Shown in pieces: positions 8,065 to 17,067 of a DNA stretch of 50,785 nt. The stretch's first letter is position 1. Every line of letters starts with the position of its first letter. A model generated the notes under the pieces. The model was not told the origin of the DNA. It saw only the letters and a program-made list of their open reading frames with translations, and made no database searches. The position numbers and the translations under genes were made by a program. Source of the DNA: Parachlamydiales bacterium (GTDB taxonomy: Bacteria; Chlamydiota; Chlamydiia; Chlamydiales; Parachlamydiaceae); the NCBI GenBank assembly GCA_020051075.1, contig JAGVJP010000112.1:1-50785 (forward strand), read 5' to 3'.

Positions 8065-9088
8065 GAAGAAGTCTAAAACTCGCTTTATGAATGTATGCAT
8101 GGTGCTCCTGCTTGCTTATGGGTTAACGAGTTGCCAGCCCTCCGAAGAAACACCTTCCGCTCCTCCCCCTGTTGAATTCAGTCAACGGGTGATGACGATT
8201 GAATATAGAATCCTTGTGGGAGATCCTTCAGCAGAAAAAGAGAGGGGGTGGATCCAGTCTATCATCGATTCTGTTTTTAATGAGATCGACAGCATATTTA
8301 ATAAATGGAACCCTGCATCAGAGGTGAGCCGCCTTAATGCATTGCCTGCTTTTACTCCTCACCCTATATCTTCGGAGCTATTTCATTTTTTAGAGAAAAT
8401 TGACACCCTCGTTACTCTTTCCCATGGGCGGTTTGATCCGACAATTGAACCGCTAACCCAGCTATGGAAAAGGAAATTGGAAACCCATTCAATCCCTGCC
8501 GATGAAGAAATAGAAGCAATTAAGCCATGCATCGGGTGGGATAAGATCGAGTATAAAAATAGGGTTTTCATGAAAAAGGATCGTCGAACACAGCTTGACT
8601 TTGGTGGTGTTGCCAAAGGGTGGTGTGTCGATCTTATGATAAAAAAACTTCAAGAAGCCGGTTTCCGAAACATTCTCGTCGAATGGGGTGGAGAGATTAA
8701 GGCAGCGGGGAATCATCCTTCAGGACGTCCTTGGAAAGTTTTCATCAGCATGCTAGGAAATCCTGATCCCACAAAAGCGATTGCGCAATGTCATTTGATC
8801 AATCAGGCCTTAGCCACGAGTGGGGATTATTATCAAAACTGGACGGTACAACTCGGGGGTGGAGAAGAGCGAAGATACAGTCATTTGATCAACCCTCTCA
8901 CCTTCATGCCTCAAGAAATCAAAGAGGGAGCCGTGGCAAGCTCGAGTTTATTAGCCGAAGACTGCATGATAGCCGACGCATTAGCTAAAGTTCCCATGCT
9001 GTTTGAAGACATTAACGGCGCGCGTCGTTGGATCATCGAGTTGCAGGACAAACATCCCGAGATGCAATTCTGGATCGTCACAAGATAG
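8057..9088 (+). CDS. apbE: FAD:protein FMN transferase, lipoprotein
   Basis: 343 residues. ApbE covalently attaches FMN to threonines of exported proteins such as subunits of the Na+-translocating NADH:quinone reductase. The ATG at 8057 gives a lipoprotein signal (MVLLLAYGLTSC) with lipobox LTSC and Cys26, so the enzyme is anchored on the outer face of the inner membrane. Family motifs are DFGGVAKGW, ATSGDYYQNW and SHLINPLTFMP, followed by the DCMIADALAK helix. An upstream in-frame ATG at 7985 lies inside folD and would bury the signal peptide. The stop (AAGATAG) merges with the family-B repeat. Confidence 0.93.
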   Translation: MYKKKSKTRFMNVCMVLLLAYGLTSCQPSEETPSAPPPVEFSQRVMTIEYRILVGDPSAEKERGWIQSIIDSVFNEIDSIFNKWNPASEVSRLNALPAFTPHPISSELFHFLEKIDTLVTLSHGRFDPTIEPLTQLWKRKLETHSIPADEEIEAIKPCIGWDKIEYKNRVFMKKDRRTQLDFGGVAKGWCVDLMIKKLQEAGFRNILVEWGGEIKAAGNHPSGRPWKVFISMLGNPDPTKAIAQCHLINQALATSGDYYQNWTVQLGGGEERRYSHLINPLTFMPQEIKEGAVASSSLLAEDCMIADALAKVPMLFEDINGARRWIIELQDKHPEMQFWIVTR

Positions 9089-9366
9089 GCAGGATCGCAG
9101 CTCGCCACAACAATATAACAGGATAGGCAGACCCAGACAAATGAATACATGCAAATCATGAGGAACAGGATAGGCAGGATCGCTTCGCGGTAGGATAGGT
9201 AGGATAAAGTAAGATAAAAAATTTAGGAAAAATTAAGAGAAAAGTGGAAAAAAATTATTCGTTCTATCCTATCTTCTTTATCCTGCCTATCCTACCGCGA
9301 AGCGATCCTGCCTATCCTGTTTTCTGGTTGTTGCTAGTTGCGATCCTGCCTATCTTGTTTGTTTAT
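9080..9366. repeat. Family-B inverted-repeat element, copy 3
   Basis: Begins with the stop of apbE (CAAGATAGGCAGGATCGC). It has a left arm containing CAGGATCGCTTCGCGGTAGG, an A-rich loop (about 9205-9255) and a right arm CTACCGCGAAGCGATCCTGC. Outer pieces match other copies (CTCGCCACAACAATAT on the left, GTTGTTGCTAGTTGC on the right). It fills the space between the convergent apbE and the gene ending at 9363. Confidence 0.85.
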
Positions 9367-9608
9367 CCATGACGGTCGCAAATTGTCGTGACGATGACTT
9401 CATAGCCTTTGACAAAACGATCGGCGAAATTTGGTTCATGGGTAAACAGGCGCATCTTCAAATCATGTGCATATGATTCGAAAGGCTCGCTGCCTTTCGG
9501 TGATTCCTCAGCATTTAAGCGCTGTAACAAGCACTCACCAAATACTTTCAGAGCTTTTTGATTCAGACCAATTTTTCTTTTTCTTTTATGCCCTTCAGAA
9601 TCAGCCAT
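9363..9608 (-). CDS. Small basic protein of unknown function
   Basis: 81 residues starting MADSEGHKRKRKIGLNQ. The ATG at 9608 is chosen because a perfect AGGAGG lies 4 bases upstream. A start at 9623 would add 5 residues that cover the ribosome binding site. The N-terminus is basic (HKRKRK), followed by an amphipathic helix (KALKVFGECLLQRLN). No export signal, no recognised family. The strong ribosome binding site supports a real gene. The last codons adjoin a family-B repeat. Confidence 0.6.
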   Translation of the reverse strand: MADSEGHKRKRKIGLNQKALKVFGECLLQRLNAEESPKGSEPFESYAHDLKMRLFTHEPNFADRFVKGYEVIVTTICDRHG

Positions 9609-9770
9609 AAAACCTCCTGACATGAGAGAAATAACTAAAATTTTATTTAATTTGTAAATAATTATTTAAAATTGCTAATTATTTCATGGTTTATGTAATA
9701 TCTTCTTGAGACAAGTTTTGGTTGTGCAGTTCACCAAGAGAACGAACAGCCAAATGCCTACAAAATTCGG

Positions 9771-9791
9771 TATAATTAATCGTATCGATTA
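9771..9791 (+). promoter_or_regulatory. Putative -10 box with overlapping palindrome
   Basis: TATAAT at 9771-9776 is followed at once by the perfect palindrome TAATCG-TAT-CGATTA (9777-9791), which would cover the transcription start. The -35 region is poor, so the promoter may need an activator. It serves the gene at 9867. Confidence 0.35.
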
Positions 9792-9866
9792 TTTCAACTC
9801 GTCTCAATCATTTTCTGAGAAATAAATTTTTCTGAGGAATCAAGGCCAATCACAGGAGTATTTTTG

Positions 9867-11240
9867 ATGCAATCACAGGCTAATATACGGAAAAGCAAGA
9901 TCATCCTCAGTGAGTATCCTTATGAAAAAGACATTAGAAACCGCTTATTCCTCTCTCAGCTCTCACTATTTGAAGTCTCTCTTTTACAGGAAATTCTCCA
10001 TCATTCACTTAAATTTTCAGTCAATCAATTAGCGGAGGAAATGGAATGTTCTCTCGACCAACTCCTTCCCGCTATCGATAAGCTCTCACACAGTGGATTA
10101 TTCAAACGGGCAAATATGACCATAGAAGTGGATAAAGAGATGCGAAAATTTTTTGAATTTCAAATTCAGAAATTTGACGAAGACTTCAGACCTGATTTGG
10201 AATTTTTATTGAGTGCATTGAACCTACTTCCTATCCAGCTTCTTCCTAACTGGTATGCTATCCCGCGCACGTCCGACCATATCTTCTCCTCAATTATTGA
10301 AAGATATTTGCTGACCCCCAAATTATACCAACAGTATTTAAATGAACTGTCTTTTGATGAGCCAATCCTACATGGTATTGTAAAGGATGTTCTTCGACTA
10401 TTCCCCCAACAAGTGACCGCTTCATTCCTAAAAGAAAAGTACCAGATTGATTCGAAAACTTTTGAAGAATACCTGCTGCTCCTTGAATATCATTTTGTTT
10501 GCTGCTTGAGTTATCAGAAAAAAGATGCGCAGTGGGTGGAAGTGGTCACCCCAATCGCTGAGTGGGCCGATTACCTGATGTTTGAGAAGGGGGCAAAGCC
10601 ACAAAAAATTGTTGGCGCTGTCAAAAGCGATTTGCCAAAAGACTTCAACTTCATCAAAGAGTTCATCACCTTGATGCATGCAGTGGAGAATACAGCATTG
10701 ACACCTGATTGGCTTGCTGCAACCGTTTCATCAACAGTCCCCCCGGCCATGTTCAATTGGCTAGTGGAGAAGCTTTTGCAGGTGAAGGTCGTTCAATCTG
10801 ATGAGGCGAGGAAAATTTCGTTAACGGCGAAAGGGAGGCGTTGGCTGGCCAAGTCAGAGAATCAATTGATCCGGGATCTGAGCAATGATCCATTGAATAC
10901 AATGTCAAATGCTTCTCAGTTTGGACAGTTATGGAACGTCAAAAATTTGAAACTCGTTGAGAAGAGTCTAAGTCAATTGAAGCCTGGCGAATGGATCGAA
11001 TTCGACCAATTTTTTTCTAGTTTCACAGAACCTCTTGCAGATCGAGAACCGATCACATTGAAAAAGAAGGGGAAAAAATGGAAGTATTCAATCCCCTCTT
11101 ATCAAAACCATGAGAAGGAATTTGTCAAGGCAGTCTTGTTTGAGCGCCTTTTAGAATTAGCGATTATTGCCACCGGAAGCTATAAAGGAATACCTTGTTT
11201 CTGCGTAACGGAGTTTGGTGCTCCGTTTGTCCTTACATAA
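9867..11240 (+). CDS. Large protein with probable tandem winged-helix domains, function unknown
   Basis: 457 residues. The ATG at 9867 has AGGAG 8 bases upstream. The protein is cytosolic with no membrane segment. Several segments look like winged helices: LSQLSLFEVSLLQEILHH to AEEMECSLDQLLPAIDKL (about residues 30-80), and PAMFNWLVEKLLQVKVV to ISLTAKGRRWL (about 290-330). LKPGEWIEFDQFFSSF recalls the helper domains next to XPB-like helicases, but no helicase motif is present. It may be a conserved chlamydial DNA- or RNA-binding protein. The domain reading is inference. A family-B repeat follows the stop. Confidence 0.55.
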   Translation: MQSQANIRKSKIILSEYPYEKDIRNRLFLSQLSLFEVSLLQEILHHSLKFSVNQLAEEMECSLDQLLPAIDKLSHSGLFKRANMTIEVDKEMRKFFEFQIQKFDEDFRPDLEFLLSALNLLPIQLLPNWYAIPRTSDHIFSSIIERYLLTPKLYQQYLNELSFDEPILHGIVKDVLRLFPQQVTASFLKEKYQIDSKTFEEYLLLLEYHFVCCLSYQKKDAQWVEVVTPIAEWADYLMFEKGAKPQKIVGAVKSDLPKDFNFIKEFITLMHAVENTALTPDWLAATVSSTVPPAMFNWLVEKLLQVKVVQSDEARKISLTAKGRRWLAKSENQLIRDLSNDPLNTMSNASQFGQLWNVKNLKLVEKSLSQLKPGEWIEFDQFFSSFTEPLADREPITLKKKGKKWKYSIPSYQNHEKEFVKAVLFERLLELAIIATGSYKGIPCFCVTEFGAPFVLT

Positions 11241-11441
11241 TAACAGGATAAACAAAAGGCATAAAAACAAGATAAGCAAAAGGGACAAAACAGGATAGGC
11301 AGGATCGCTTCGCGGCAGGATAGGCAAGATAGGGAAGATAAATTAGATAGAATCTTTTCTTTTTCTATCACTTATCCTTCCTATCCTACCGCGAAGCGAT
11401 CCTGCCTATCCTGTTTTGTCCCTTTTGCTTATCCTGTTCAG
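11236..11441. repeat. Family-B inverted-repeat element, copy 4 (best preserved)
   Basis: The arms at 11266-11324 and 11380-11438 pair over 59 bases with two mismatches, around a 55-base AT-rich loop. Each arm contains AAGCAAAAGGGACAAAACAG, GATAGGCAGGATCGC and CGCTTCGCG. No T-run typical of a simple terminator follows the stem, but either strand would form a very long hairpin in RNA. It lies between the convergent genes ending at 11240 and 11462. Confidence 0.9.
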
Positions 11442-11461
11442 AGTTCACATCTTTGAGGCAT

Positions 11462-13012
11462 TTAGTCCATGCTTTCCAAAGAAGGTGTAGCAGCTGGGGT
11501 TGTCGCAGGTGTGGAAGTCAAGGCCGCAGTAGCAGCTGGGGGTGTCGCAGGTGTGGAAATCACGGCCGCTGGGGTTGTCGCAGTTGAACCAGCTCCTGCA
11601 TTTGCTGCAGGTTGAGGAAACGCGGCTCCAATAGCGACTAAGAATCGACTTTCATCTGGGATCATCCCACTGAGTGTCCCTATAAATTCTTGCACCTGTT
11701 CGGGGTATTGATCCACTCTTTGTAAAACAGAGTCTCTAAGGTTCTGATATTTCCCGTTAAAAATCGTTTTATCGCCTTCAGTCGCAGCTCTAAGACTTGC
11801 GATCATCTTGATTGCATCTTCTGGTAAAAATAAAGGCAGTGGCAATTCTGGAGAATCGATTCCATAGGTTTTGATAAATTGCGCCAAAAGCAGCGTGAGG
11901 GCTCCACGATCTCTGCTTCGAAGAAGCTCTTGATGTTCCGCAGTCGGAGCAGTGGCCTCTTGAATCATCGTGATGCCTCGTTCATGGCCAAAGACTTGTG
12001 CAACACAGCCTCCTAAAAACAGCGCATTTGGTGCAATCAGTGCCGCAATGCGATTGGCATCAATACGAACTGATCCACTGAGTCTTAGTTCTTCGATATA
12101 CGCTACAGCTTGTGAAGATAAGAAAATTGGAAGAGGGGCTTCCCTCAAGGTGCCAGTGCTATATTCTGTGATCACAGTACTTAACAGCTGCTCATGAATC
12201 GCGCGGTCATTAGCAGAATCTCCTAGGATGAAAGGCAATCTTTCGAGAACCTCAGGAGTCAATAAGCCCCTAAGACCATTTAAACATACCCTGCCCGCAT
12301 TCATTTGTAGAGAACGATCATAATTGGCTTGGTCTGTCAACTTTTCGGTGAAATACATCATGATCTTCAACACTAACCCCCCGATGAACATCAATTTGTA
12401 TTCACTCGCCACTAGAAAGCGAATGAGGCGCGTATCATAACCCAAGCGTTCACCAGTATATAATGCTGCTTCTTGCGTTACATACAAGACTGAGCTCTCA
12501 ACGACCTGCTCTAAGAACGACCTTCTCACGATTTCAATAAAGCGGAAATCACGGGCTGGACTATTATTAGAAGCCTCAATCGCACGCATCGTACGAATGC
12601 CAAAGATAAAAGAGAAGAGGCGATCGATTTGATATGGGAGAAATTCAAAAGCAGAAACGACTTTCCAACTATATTTTCGTAATTTTTCGCCTGTTGTCGT
12701 CTGTGCGGTGAACTCGAGATTTTCAAATCTTCTCCGTTCTCCAAGCACCGCCTGCGCCGCTTCTAATAACAGGGCGCCAGCTTCTTGAATGGCTGCTGAA
12801 ACAACAAAGAAGAGAACAGCATTGCGGAGGGTTAAGACCCCGTGCTGCTGCAGATAACCCCATCTCTGAGCCAAGCGAACGCCTCCATAAGAGACAACCC
12901 CGATGGCAGCACTGGCAACCAAGGTTTGAACCGTTTGTCCAAGCCTTGTGACAGCATAAGAGGATTGAGTTGCATCTGCTGCGGGAGATCGGAAATTCCA
13001 CTCATTATTCAT
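11462..13012 (-). CDS. Membrane-associated protein of unknown function with Thr/Pro/Ala tail
   Basis: 516 residues. AAGGTG lies close before the ATG. Two hydrophobic segments near the N-terminus (about residues 28-48 and 62-88) resemble paired membrane helices, as in chlamydial inclusion or inner-membrane proteins. A charged central part follows (RDFRFIEIVRRSFLEQ, GERLGYDTRLIRFL). Residues from about 470 on are low-complexity Ala/Thr/Pro (TPATPPAATAALTSTPATT) encoded by a 42-base tandem repeat at 11487-11583. No family is recognised. A promoter is visible at 13050-13079. Confidence 0.65.
   Translation of the reverse strand: MNNEWNFRSPAADATQSSYAVTRLGQTVQTLVASAAIGVVSYGGVRLAQRWGYLQQHGVLTLRNAVLFFVVSAAIQEAGALLLEAAQAVLGERRRFENLEFTAQTTTGEKLRKYSWKVVSAFEFLPYQIDRLFSFIFGIRTMRAIEASNNSPARDFRFIEIVRRSFLEQVVESSVLYVTQEAALYTGERLGYDTRLIRFLVASEYKLMFIGGLVLKIMMYFTEKLTDQANYDRSLQMNAGRVCLNGLRGLLTPEVLERLPFILGDSANDRAIHEQLLSTVITEYSTGTLREAPLPIFLSSQAVAYIEELRLSGSVRIDANRIAALIAPNALFLGGCVAQVFGHERGITMIQEATAPTAEHQELLRSRDRGALTLLLAQFIKTYGIDSPELPLPLFLPEDAIKMIASLRAATEGDKTIFNGKYQNLRDSVLQRVDQYPEQVQEFIGTLSGMIPDESRFLVAIGAAFPQPAANAGAGSTATTPAAVISTPATPPAATAALTSTPATTPAATPSLESMD
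11487..11583. repeat. 42-base coding tandem repeat
   Basis: Two 42-base units (11487-11528 and 11529-11570) beginning GTAGCAGCTGGGG are followed by a partial third unit. Being a multiple of three, the array keeps frame and encodes the Thr/Pro/Ala repeats near the C-terminus of the protein at 11462-13012. Copy number may vary between strains. Confidence 0.8.
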
Positions 13013-13049
13013 AAATCACCTTGTTTGTTTAATAATAATCATGGTGATA

Positions 13050-13079
13050 ATACTAAACAAATGAATGATTTATTGTCAA
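13050..13079 (-). promoter_or_regulatory. Promoter for the gene at 11462-13012
   Basis: On the minus strand: TTGACA (13079-13074), 18-base spacer, TAGTAT (13055-13050). The predicted leader is about 30 bases. Confidence 0.5.
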
Positions 13080-13165
13080 CATTAAGTATATGTTAATTTT
13101 CATTATCTTAGAACTGTCAATTAAGTCTGAGGAAATGCTTGACAGATTCGTAGGAGAAATCCAAG

Positions 13166-14257
13166 ATGAGGTTTATGAACAAAAAGCCTAACCGATTCAT
13201 ATTTCATCAGTTGAGACCTGCTGGCGGATGGCGCTTCTGGCTGGCTGGCATTCCTATTGTAGTGGGGTTTATTTTATCGATTCTGTCATGGGTCGAAGTG
13301 TGTGTGGAACATTGTTCTGCAAATGAAGATTATCGCCTTTTTGGCCTGCCTTTTGCGGTAGCCGGATTGTTATTTTTTTCAGCATTGTTTCTCATCCACT
13401 CTCTATCCTTTCGGTATCCCTCGCTCAAAAGAGGAGTTGCCTGGCTCTTAGCTGCGGCTCTTGGAGCAGAGTTAATGTTTGTGTGGATTCAAAAATATGA
13501 AGTTGGCAGCTGGTGTCCCATTTGTTTAACCATAGCAGCGACCATAGCTTTAGCAGGAGGGATTCTTTCAATGGGATATTTCAGAAACTTACATGCCAGA
13601 ATAGCAGAAGGAAATAGGGGGGAGATCATGAAGAAAATTTTGCAGGGAGTGACAACAGCCTCCTTTATTATCGTCGGATTTTTAGTCGCATTTATTGGGG
13701 TATCCAATCCAAATTCTGCTGAAGCTGTGACGGAGGATATCAAAGCGCGGCTGGCATTTGGGAAAAAGGACAGCCCTGTCGAAGTCTATTTTTTTACTGA
13801 TTGGTACTGTCCAGCTTGCTTGAAAGTGGATCCTGTGATAGAGAAACTTTATCCAAAAATTCGTCCTACAGCGACATTTTTATTTATTGATTACCCCGTA
13901 CATAAAAAAAGCATTAACTTTATTCCATATAATCTATCTTTTTTAATGAATAACAAATCTCAGTACTTTATTGCCCGCAAGTTGCTCAATGACCTTGCAG
14001 AAAAAACTGACTCCCCTAAAGAAGCCGAAGTCGCTGAACTCGCAAAGAAAAAAGGGATTCCCTACAAAGAGATCAGTTTTGTCGACATCAAATCCGGCAT
14101 GGAATATTTCGAGGAGATGGCAAAAAAATTTGGGATTAAATCCACACCGACTTTGGTGATCATGAACAAAAAGTCGCAGAAAACGAGCAAACTCGAAGGG
14201 TCGGAAGAAATCAAAGAAGATAGCATCACGAAAGCGATTAAACAAATGAGCGAGTGA
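13166..14257 (+). CDS. VKOR domain fused to a DsbA/thioredoxin-like domain
   Basis: 363 residues that join the two halves of an oxidative folding system. The N-terminal half is a vitamin K epoxide reductase-like domain with four or five membrane helices, a loop cysteine pair (C46, C50) and the quinone-side CxxC (C117-P-I-C120). A further membrane segment (about 158-180) leads to a periplasmic thioredoxin-fold domain with C215-P-A-C218 and the usual T-P before the last strands (KSTPTLVI). Known role of such fusions: the soluble domain oxidises substrate cysteines and the VKOR part passes electrons to quinone. This fits chlamydiae, whose outer membrane proteins are disulfide cross-linked. TAGGAG lies 9 bases before the ATG. 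Confidence 0.9.
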   Translation: MRFMNKKPNRFIFHQLRPAGGWRFWLAGIPIVVGFILSILSWVEVCVEHCSANEDYRLFGLPFAVAGLLFFSALFLIHSLSFRYPSLKRGVAWLLAAALGAELMFVWIQKYEVGSWCPICLTIAATIALAGGILSMGYFRNLHARIAEGNRGEIMKKILQGVTTASFIIVGFLVAFIGVSNPNSAEAVTEDIKARLAFGKKDSPVEVYFFTDWYCPACLKVDPVIEKLYPKIRPTATFLFIDYPVHKKSINFIPYNLSFLMNNKSQYFIARKLLNDLAEKTDSPKEAEVAELAKKKGIPYKEISFVDIKSGMEYFEEMAKKFGIKSTPTLVIMNKKSQKTSKLEGSEEIKEDSITKAIKQMSE

Positions 14258-14288
14258 CTTAAACACAAAGGCGCAATGACCGGAATCT

Positions 14289-14515
14289 GAAAGGGACAAA
14301 GGACCTAAGGGAAAAGGAACAAGGGACCAAAAGGACCTAAGAGACCAAAGGGACCTAAAAAGGGACCAAAGGGAAAAAAAGTGAATCCATTAATTGATTC
14401 ATAACAGCTTGAAAGTAACTTGAAAATTCATTTATGTCCCTTTTTAGGTCCCTTTGGTCTCTTAGGTCCTTTTGGTCCCTTGTCCTTTTCCCTTAAGTCC
14501 CTTTCTTAACTGGTT
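14289..14515. repeat. AGGGACC inverted-repeat element (family C)
   Basis: The left arm (14289-14364) is built of short AGGGACCAAA / AGGACCTAAG units. The right arm (14437-14515) is its near-perfect reverse complement (CCTTTTTAGGTCCCTTTGG and onward). The loop of about 70 bases is AT-rich. It fills most of the 268-base gap between the convergent VKOR-DsbA and copper ATPase genes. Same architecture as families A and B but unrelated sequence. Confidence 0.85.
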
Positions 14516-14525
14516 AAGAATCATT

Positions 14526-16922
14526 CTACTTGCTAAGGCGTTGGGCATTAAATAAAACGATGAAGCTGCTCAGCACCATGGCGATAGCGGCAAAGATCGG
14601 AGAGAGAAGGCCGCACATCGCCAGCCCAATACCAATCACATTGTAGAAGAAAGCCCAAAAAAAATTTTGTTTTAAGATCTTATGCCCCTTGATTGCCAGT
14701 TGGCGCATCAATGAAATCGTCTTGAAATTGTTTGAAGTGAGCAGGAGATCTGACACCTGAATAGAGATATCGCTCGCTGACATCACAGCAATTCCGATAT
14801 GCGCTGAAGCCAAAGGAGGGGCATCGTTCATTCCATCTCCGAGCATGGCGACAATCGCCCCTTTTCTTTTGAGATTTTCAATCACCTGTTTTTTTTGCAA
14901 GGGGGTCTGTTCGGCCATCCACTCATCAAACTGACAACTCTCCGCAACTTTCTTCACGACAGCGGGGTGATCTCCCGACAGAAGAAGTGTTTTTACCGAA
15001 TTTAATGAAGATACAAATTCGCTACACCCCTCTTTTAAGAAATCTCCAAGGGATATGGTTGATATATGCTGCCTATTTCTGCCGAAATAGACGGTCGACT
15101 GAAGCGTTTCGGGATCGCTCTGACCAAAATCTTGCAGCGCAACCCCTGCTTCAGTGAGGAATTTTTTAGAGCCTAGGTGGAACCACTCCCCATTAAAAAT
15201 CCCCTGAATCCCCTTCCCGACTAACTCCTCAATCTTTTCAAAAGAAGCAGCTGTGCACTGCAATCCTTCGTGAATAGCAAGTGCAATGGGGTGGAGGGAG
15301 AATGCTGTCAATCCTTTTAAAGCATTCTTGTCATCAATCGTAAGCTGTTCTGTCCCTTGGATGACTTTAAATTGCCCTTGTGTCACTGTGCCAGTTTTGT
15401 CGAAAACAAAATGCACTTCTCGCCCGATATATTTCAAACAGGCCCGATTTCTGACAATGACACCAAGCTTCGCTAGAGCATTTAACAGGTAGGCTTCAGC
15501 CAGAGGAGCTGCAATACCGATGGCACAGGGGCATGAGATGAGCAATACCGAGACAGCTCTCACAATAGCGGTCTGCAGCGGCGTCTGCCCAACATCCGTG
15601 ATCCCATTAAAATAGCAGATCCCTGCTGTCGCTAAAGAAAGGAGGAACACCAACGGGACAAACCAGCGGACAATCCTGTCGGCCGTGCGCACTTCATCGG
15701 ATTTATGTGCAATATCATGGCCGACCATATCGATGATCCGTTGAAGCGCCGTCTCCTCCAAAGTTGCTGTCACTGTGACGGTCAAAGAGCCTTGTTGAAG
15801 GATCGAACCTGCCAAGACATCTGATCCCTTTCCCTTGGTGACGGGACGGGATTCCCCTGTCATCAACGACTCGTCGCATGCTCCACTCCCCTCTTCCACG
15901 ACGCCATCTAAAACAATTTTTTCTCCCATGCGAACTGAAAGCAGATCTCCAATGTTAAACTCTCTTATCGGGATGAAAGTCTCTTCTCCTGATGGAAACT
16001 TTTTTCTTCCTCTCCTCGGCATCGCCAAGGTTAATTTCAGCAGGGCATCTTTCGCAGAAAACTTCGCTTTGGACTCGATCACTTTTCCAAGAAGAACAAA
16101 AACAATAATGACCGTCATCGAATCAAAATAGACATAATAGCTTTGACGCCAAAGTTCATATAACGATAGCGCTGTCGCAGCAGCAACACCTAAAGCAACT
16201 AGCGCCTCCATTCCCCATACACCAGCTTTGAAGGCTGTGAAACAGCGCTTCCAGATAGGCCATCCACTGTAGAAAAGAACAGGCATGGAAGCGGCGCAGG
16301 AGAGCCAAGCAAGTAGAGGGGCGTATCCATCCGGGTCGCCATCATAATAGGTGGCATACAGAGGGTATGCAAACATCATGATATTGAGAGAAAAAAATGC
16401 CGCGACGATAAATCTGAGAAGGAGGGAACGGCTCACCGCAGATTGGCGGGGATCAGATAATGGATTGGGATGATATCCCATCTGCTGAATCAGATGGATC
16501 ACCCGTTCTTTGGCGATGATGCGGGGGGTAAACTCGATCGAAGCCAAATCTGTGGAATAGTCCACCACGCACTGACGGATGCCCGGCTCTTTCATGAGAA
16601 GGAGGTTGATGACATAGGCGCAAGAGGGGCACCAAAGATCATCAATGATCAAGTGAATTTTTTGGTAATCGGCCTCTGGCACAGGAGGTTTTTCCTGCTC
16701 GGATCCAAAACTTGGATTTGCGATCAGTCCAGCCTGTAAGGCCTGCCGATAGACTGGGTGGTCTCGAAAATTTTGCAATGACCCTTGTGCATGTAAAATT
16801 TGATACACATAGAGACAGCCATTGCAGCAAAAAACAGCTTCGATCTCCTCATCGATCGCAGCGGTATGAGCTTTCGTTGCAACCGAGGCTTGGCAAAGTG
16901 TACAGCTGCTGATGTTTGCCAT
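14526..16922 (-). CDS. Copper-type P1B ATPase, CcoI/FixI-like
   Basis: 798 residues. The N-terminus has the cysteine-rich part typical of CcoI/FixI pumps (C7-x2-C10 and C32-C33-x2-C36), then a heavy-metal domain with WCPSC. About eight membrane helices follow, with the transport motif SCPCAIG, the TGES loop (LMTGESRPV), the phosphorylation site DKTGTVTQG and the hinge GDGMNDAPPLASAHIGIAV. CcoI-type pumps supply copper to cbb3-type oxidases in the inner membrane. No oxidase subunit lies in the window, so general copper export is an alternative. The ATG at 16922 has only a weak ribosome binding site. It is divergent from def. Confidence 0.92.
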   Translation of the reverse strand: MANISSCTLCQASVATKAHTAAIDEEIEAVFCCNGCLYVYQILHAQGSLQNFRDHPVYRQALQAGLIANPSFGSEQEKPPVPEADYQKIHLIIDDLWCPSCAYVINLLLMKEPGIRQCVVDYSTDLASIEFTPRIIAKERVIHLIQQMGYHPNPLSDPRQSAVSRSLLLRFIVAAFFSLNIMMFAYPLYATYYDGDPDGYAPLLAWLSCAASMPVLFYSGWPIWKRCFTAFKAGVWGMEALVALGVAAATALSLYELWRQSYYVYFDSMTVIIVFVLLGKVIESKAKFSAKDALLKLTLAMPRRGRKKFPSGEETFIPIREFNIGDLLSVRMGEKIVLDGVVEEGSGACDESLMTGESRPVTKGKGSDVLAGSILQQGSLTVTVTATLEETALQRIIDMVGHDIAHKSDEVRTADRIVRWFVPLVFLLSLATAGICYFNGITDVGQTPLQTAIVRAVSVLLISCPCAIGIAAPLAEAYLLNALAKLGVIVRNRACLKYIGREVHFVFDKTGTVTQGQFKVIQGTEQLTIDDKNALKGLTAFSLHPIALAIHEGLQCTAASFEKIEELVGKGIQGIFNGEWFHLGSKKFLTEAGVALQDFGQSDPETLQSTVYFGRNRQHISTISLGDFLKEGCSEFVSSLNSVKTLLLSGDHPAVVKKVAESCQFDEWMAEQTPLQKKQVIENLKRKGAIVAMLGDGMNDAPPLASAHIGIAVMSASDISIQVSDLLLTSNNFKTISLMRQLAIKGHKILKQNFFWAFFYNVIGIGLAMCGLLSPIFAAIAMVLSSFIVLFNAQRLSK

Positions 16923-16983
16923 AATTTTTCAACGGATTGATCGGTTTGAAATGAGAAGGTCTTCAATCGATTAGTTGACTGAC

Positions 16984-17019
16984 TTGCTCTATTATTATTT
17001 TTTCACTATACTGATAGTG
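16984..17019 (+). promoter_or_regulatory. Promoter with overlapping operator-like palindrome upstream of def
   Basis: TTGCTC (16984-16989), a 17-base spacer and TATACT (17007-17012) are seen. The perfect palindrome CACTAT-ACTG-ATAGTG (17004-17019) covers the -10 box, the place where a repressor dimer could block initiation. It would drive def; the copper ATPase gene starts divergently 61 bases away. Confidence 0.45.
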
Positions 17020-17067
17020 TAGACTGTTGTGATATTTTAACAGAAATAAATTTCGTGGTTGGTCATT

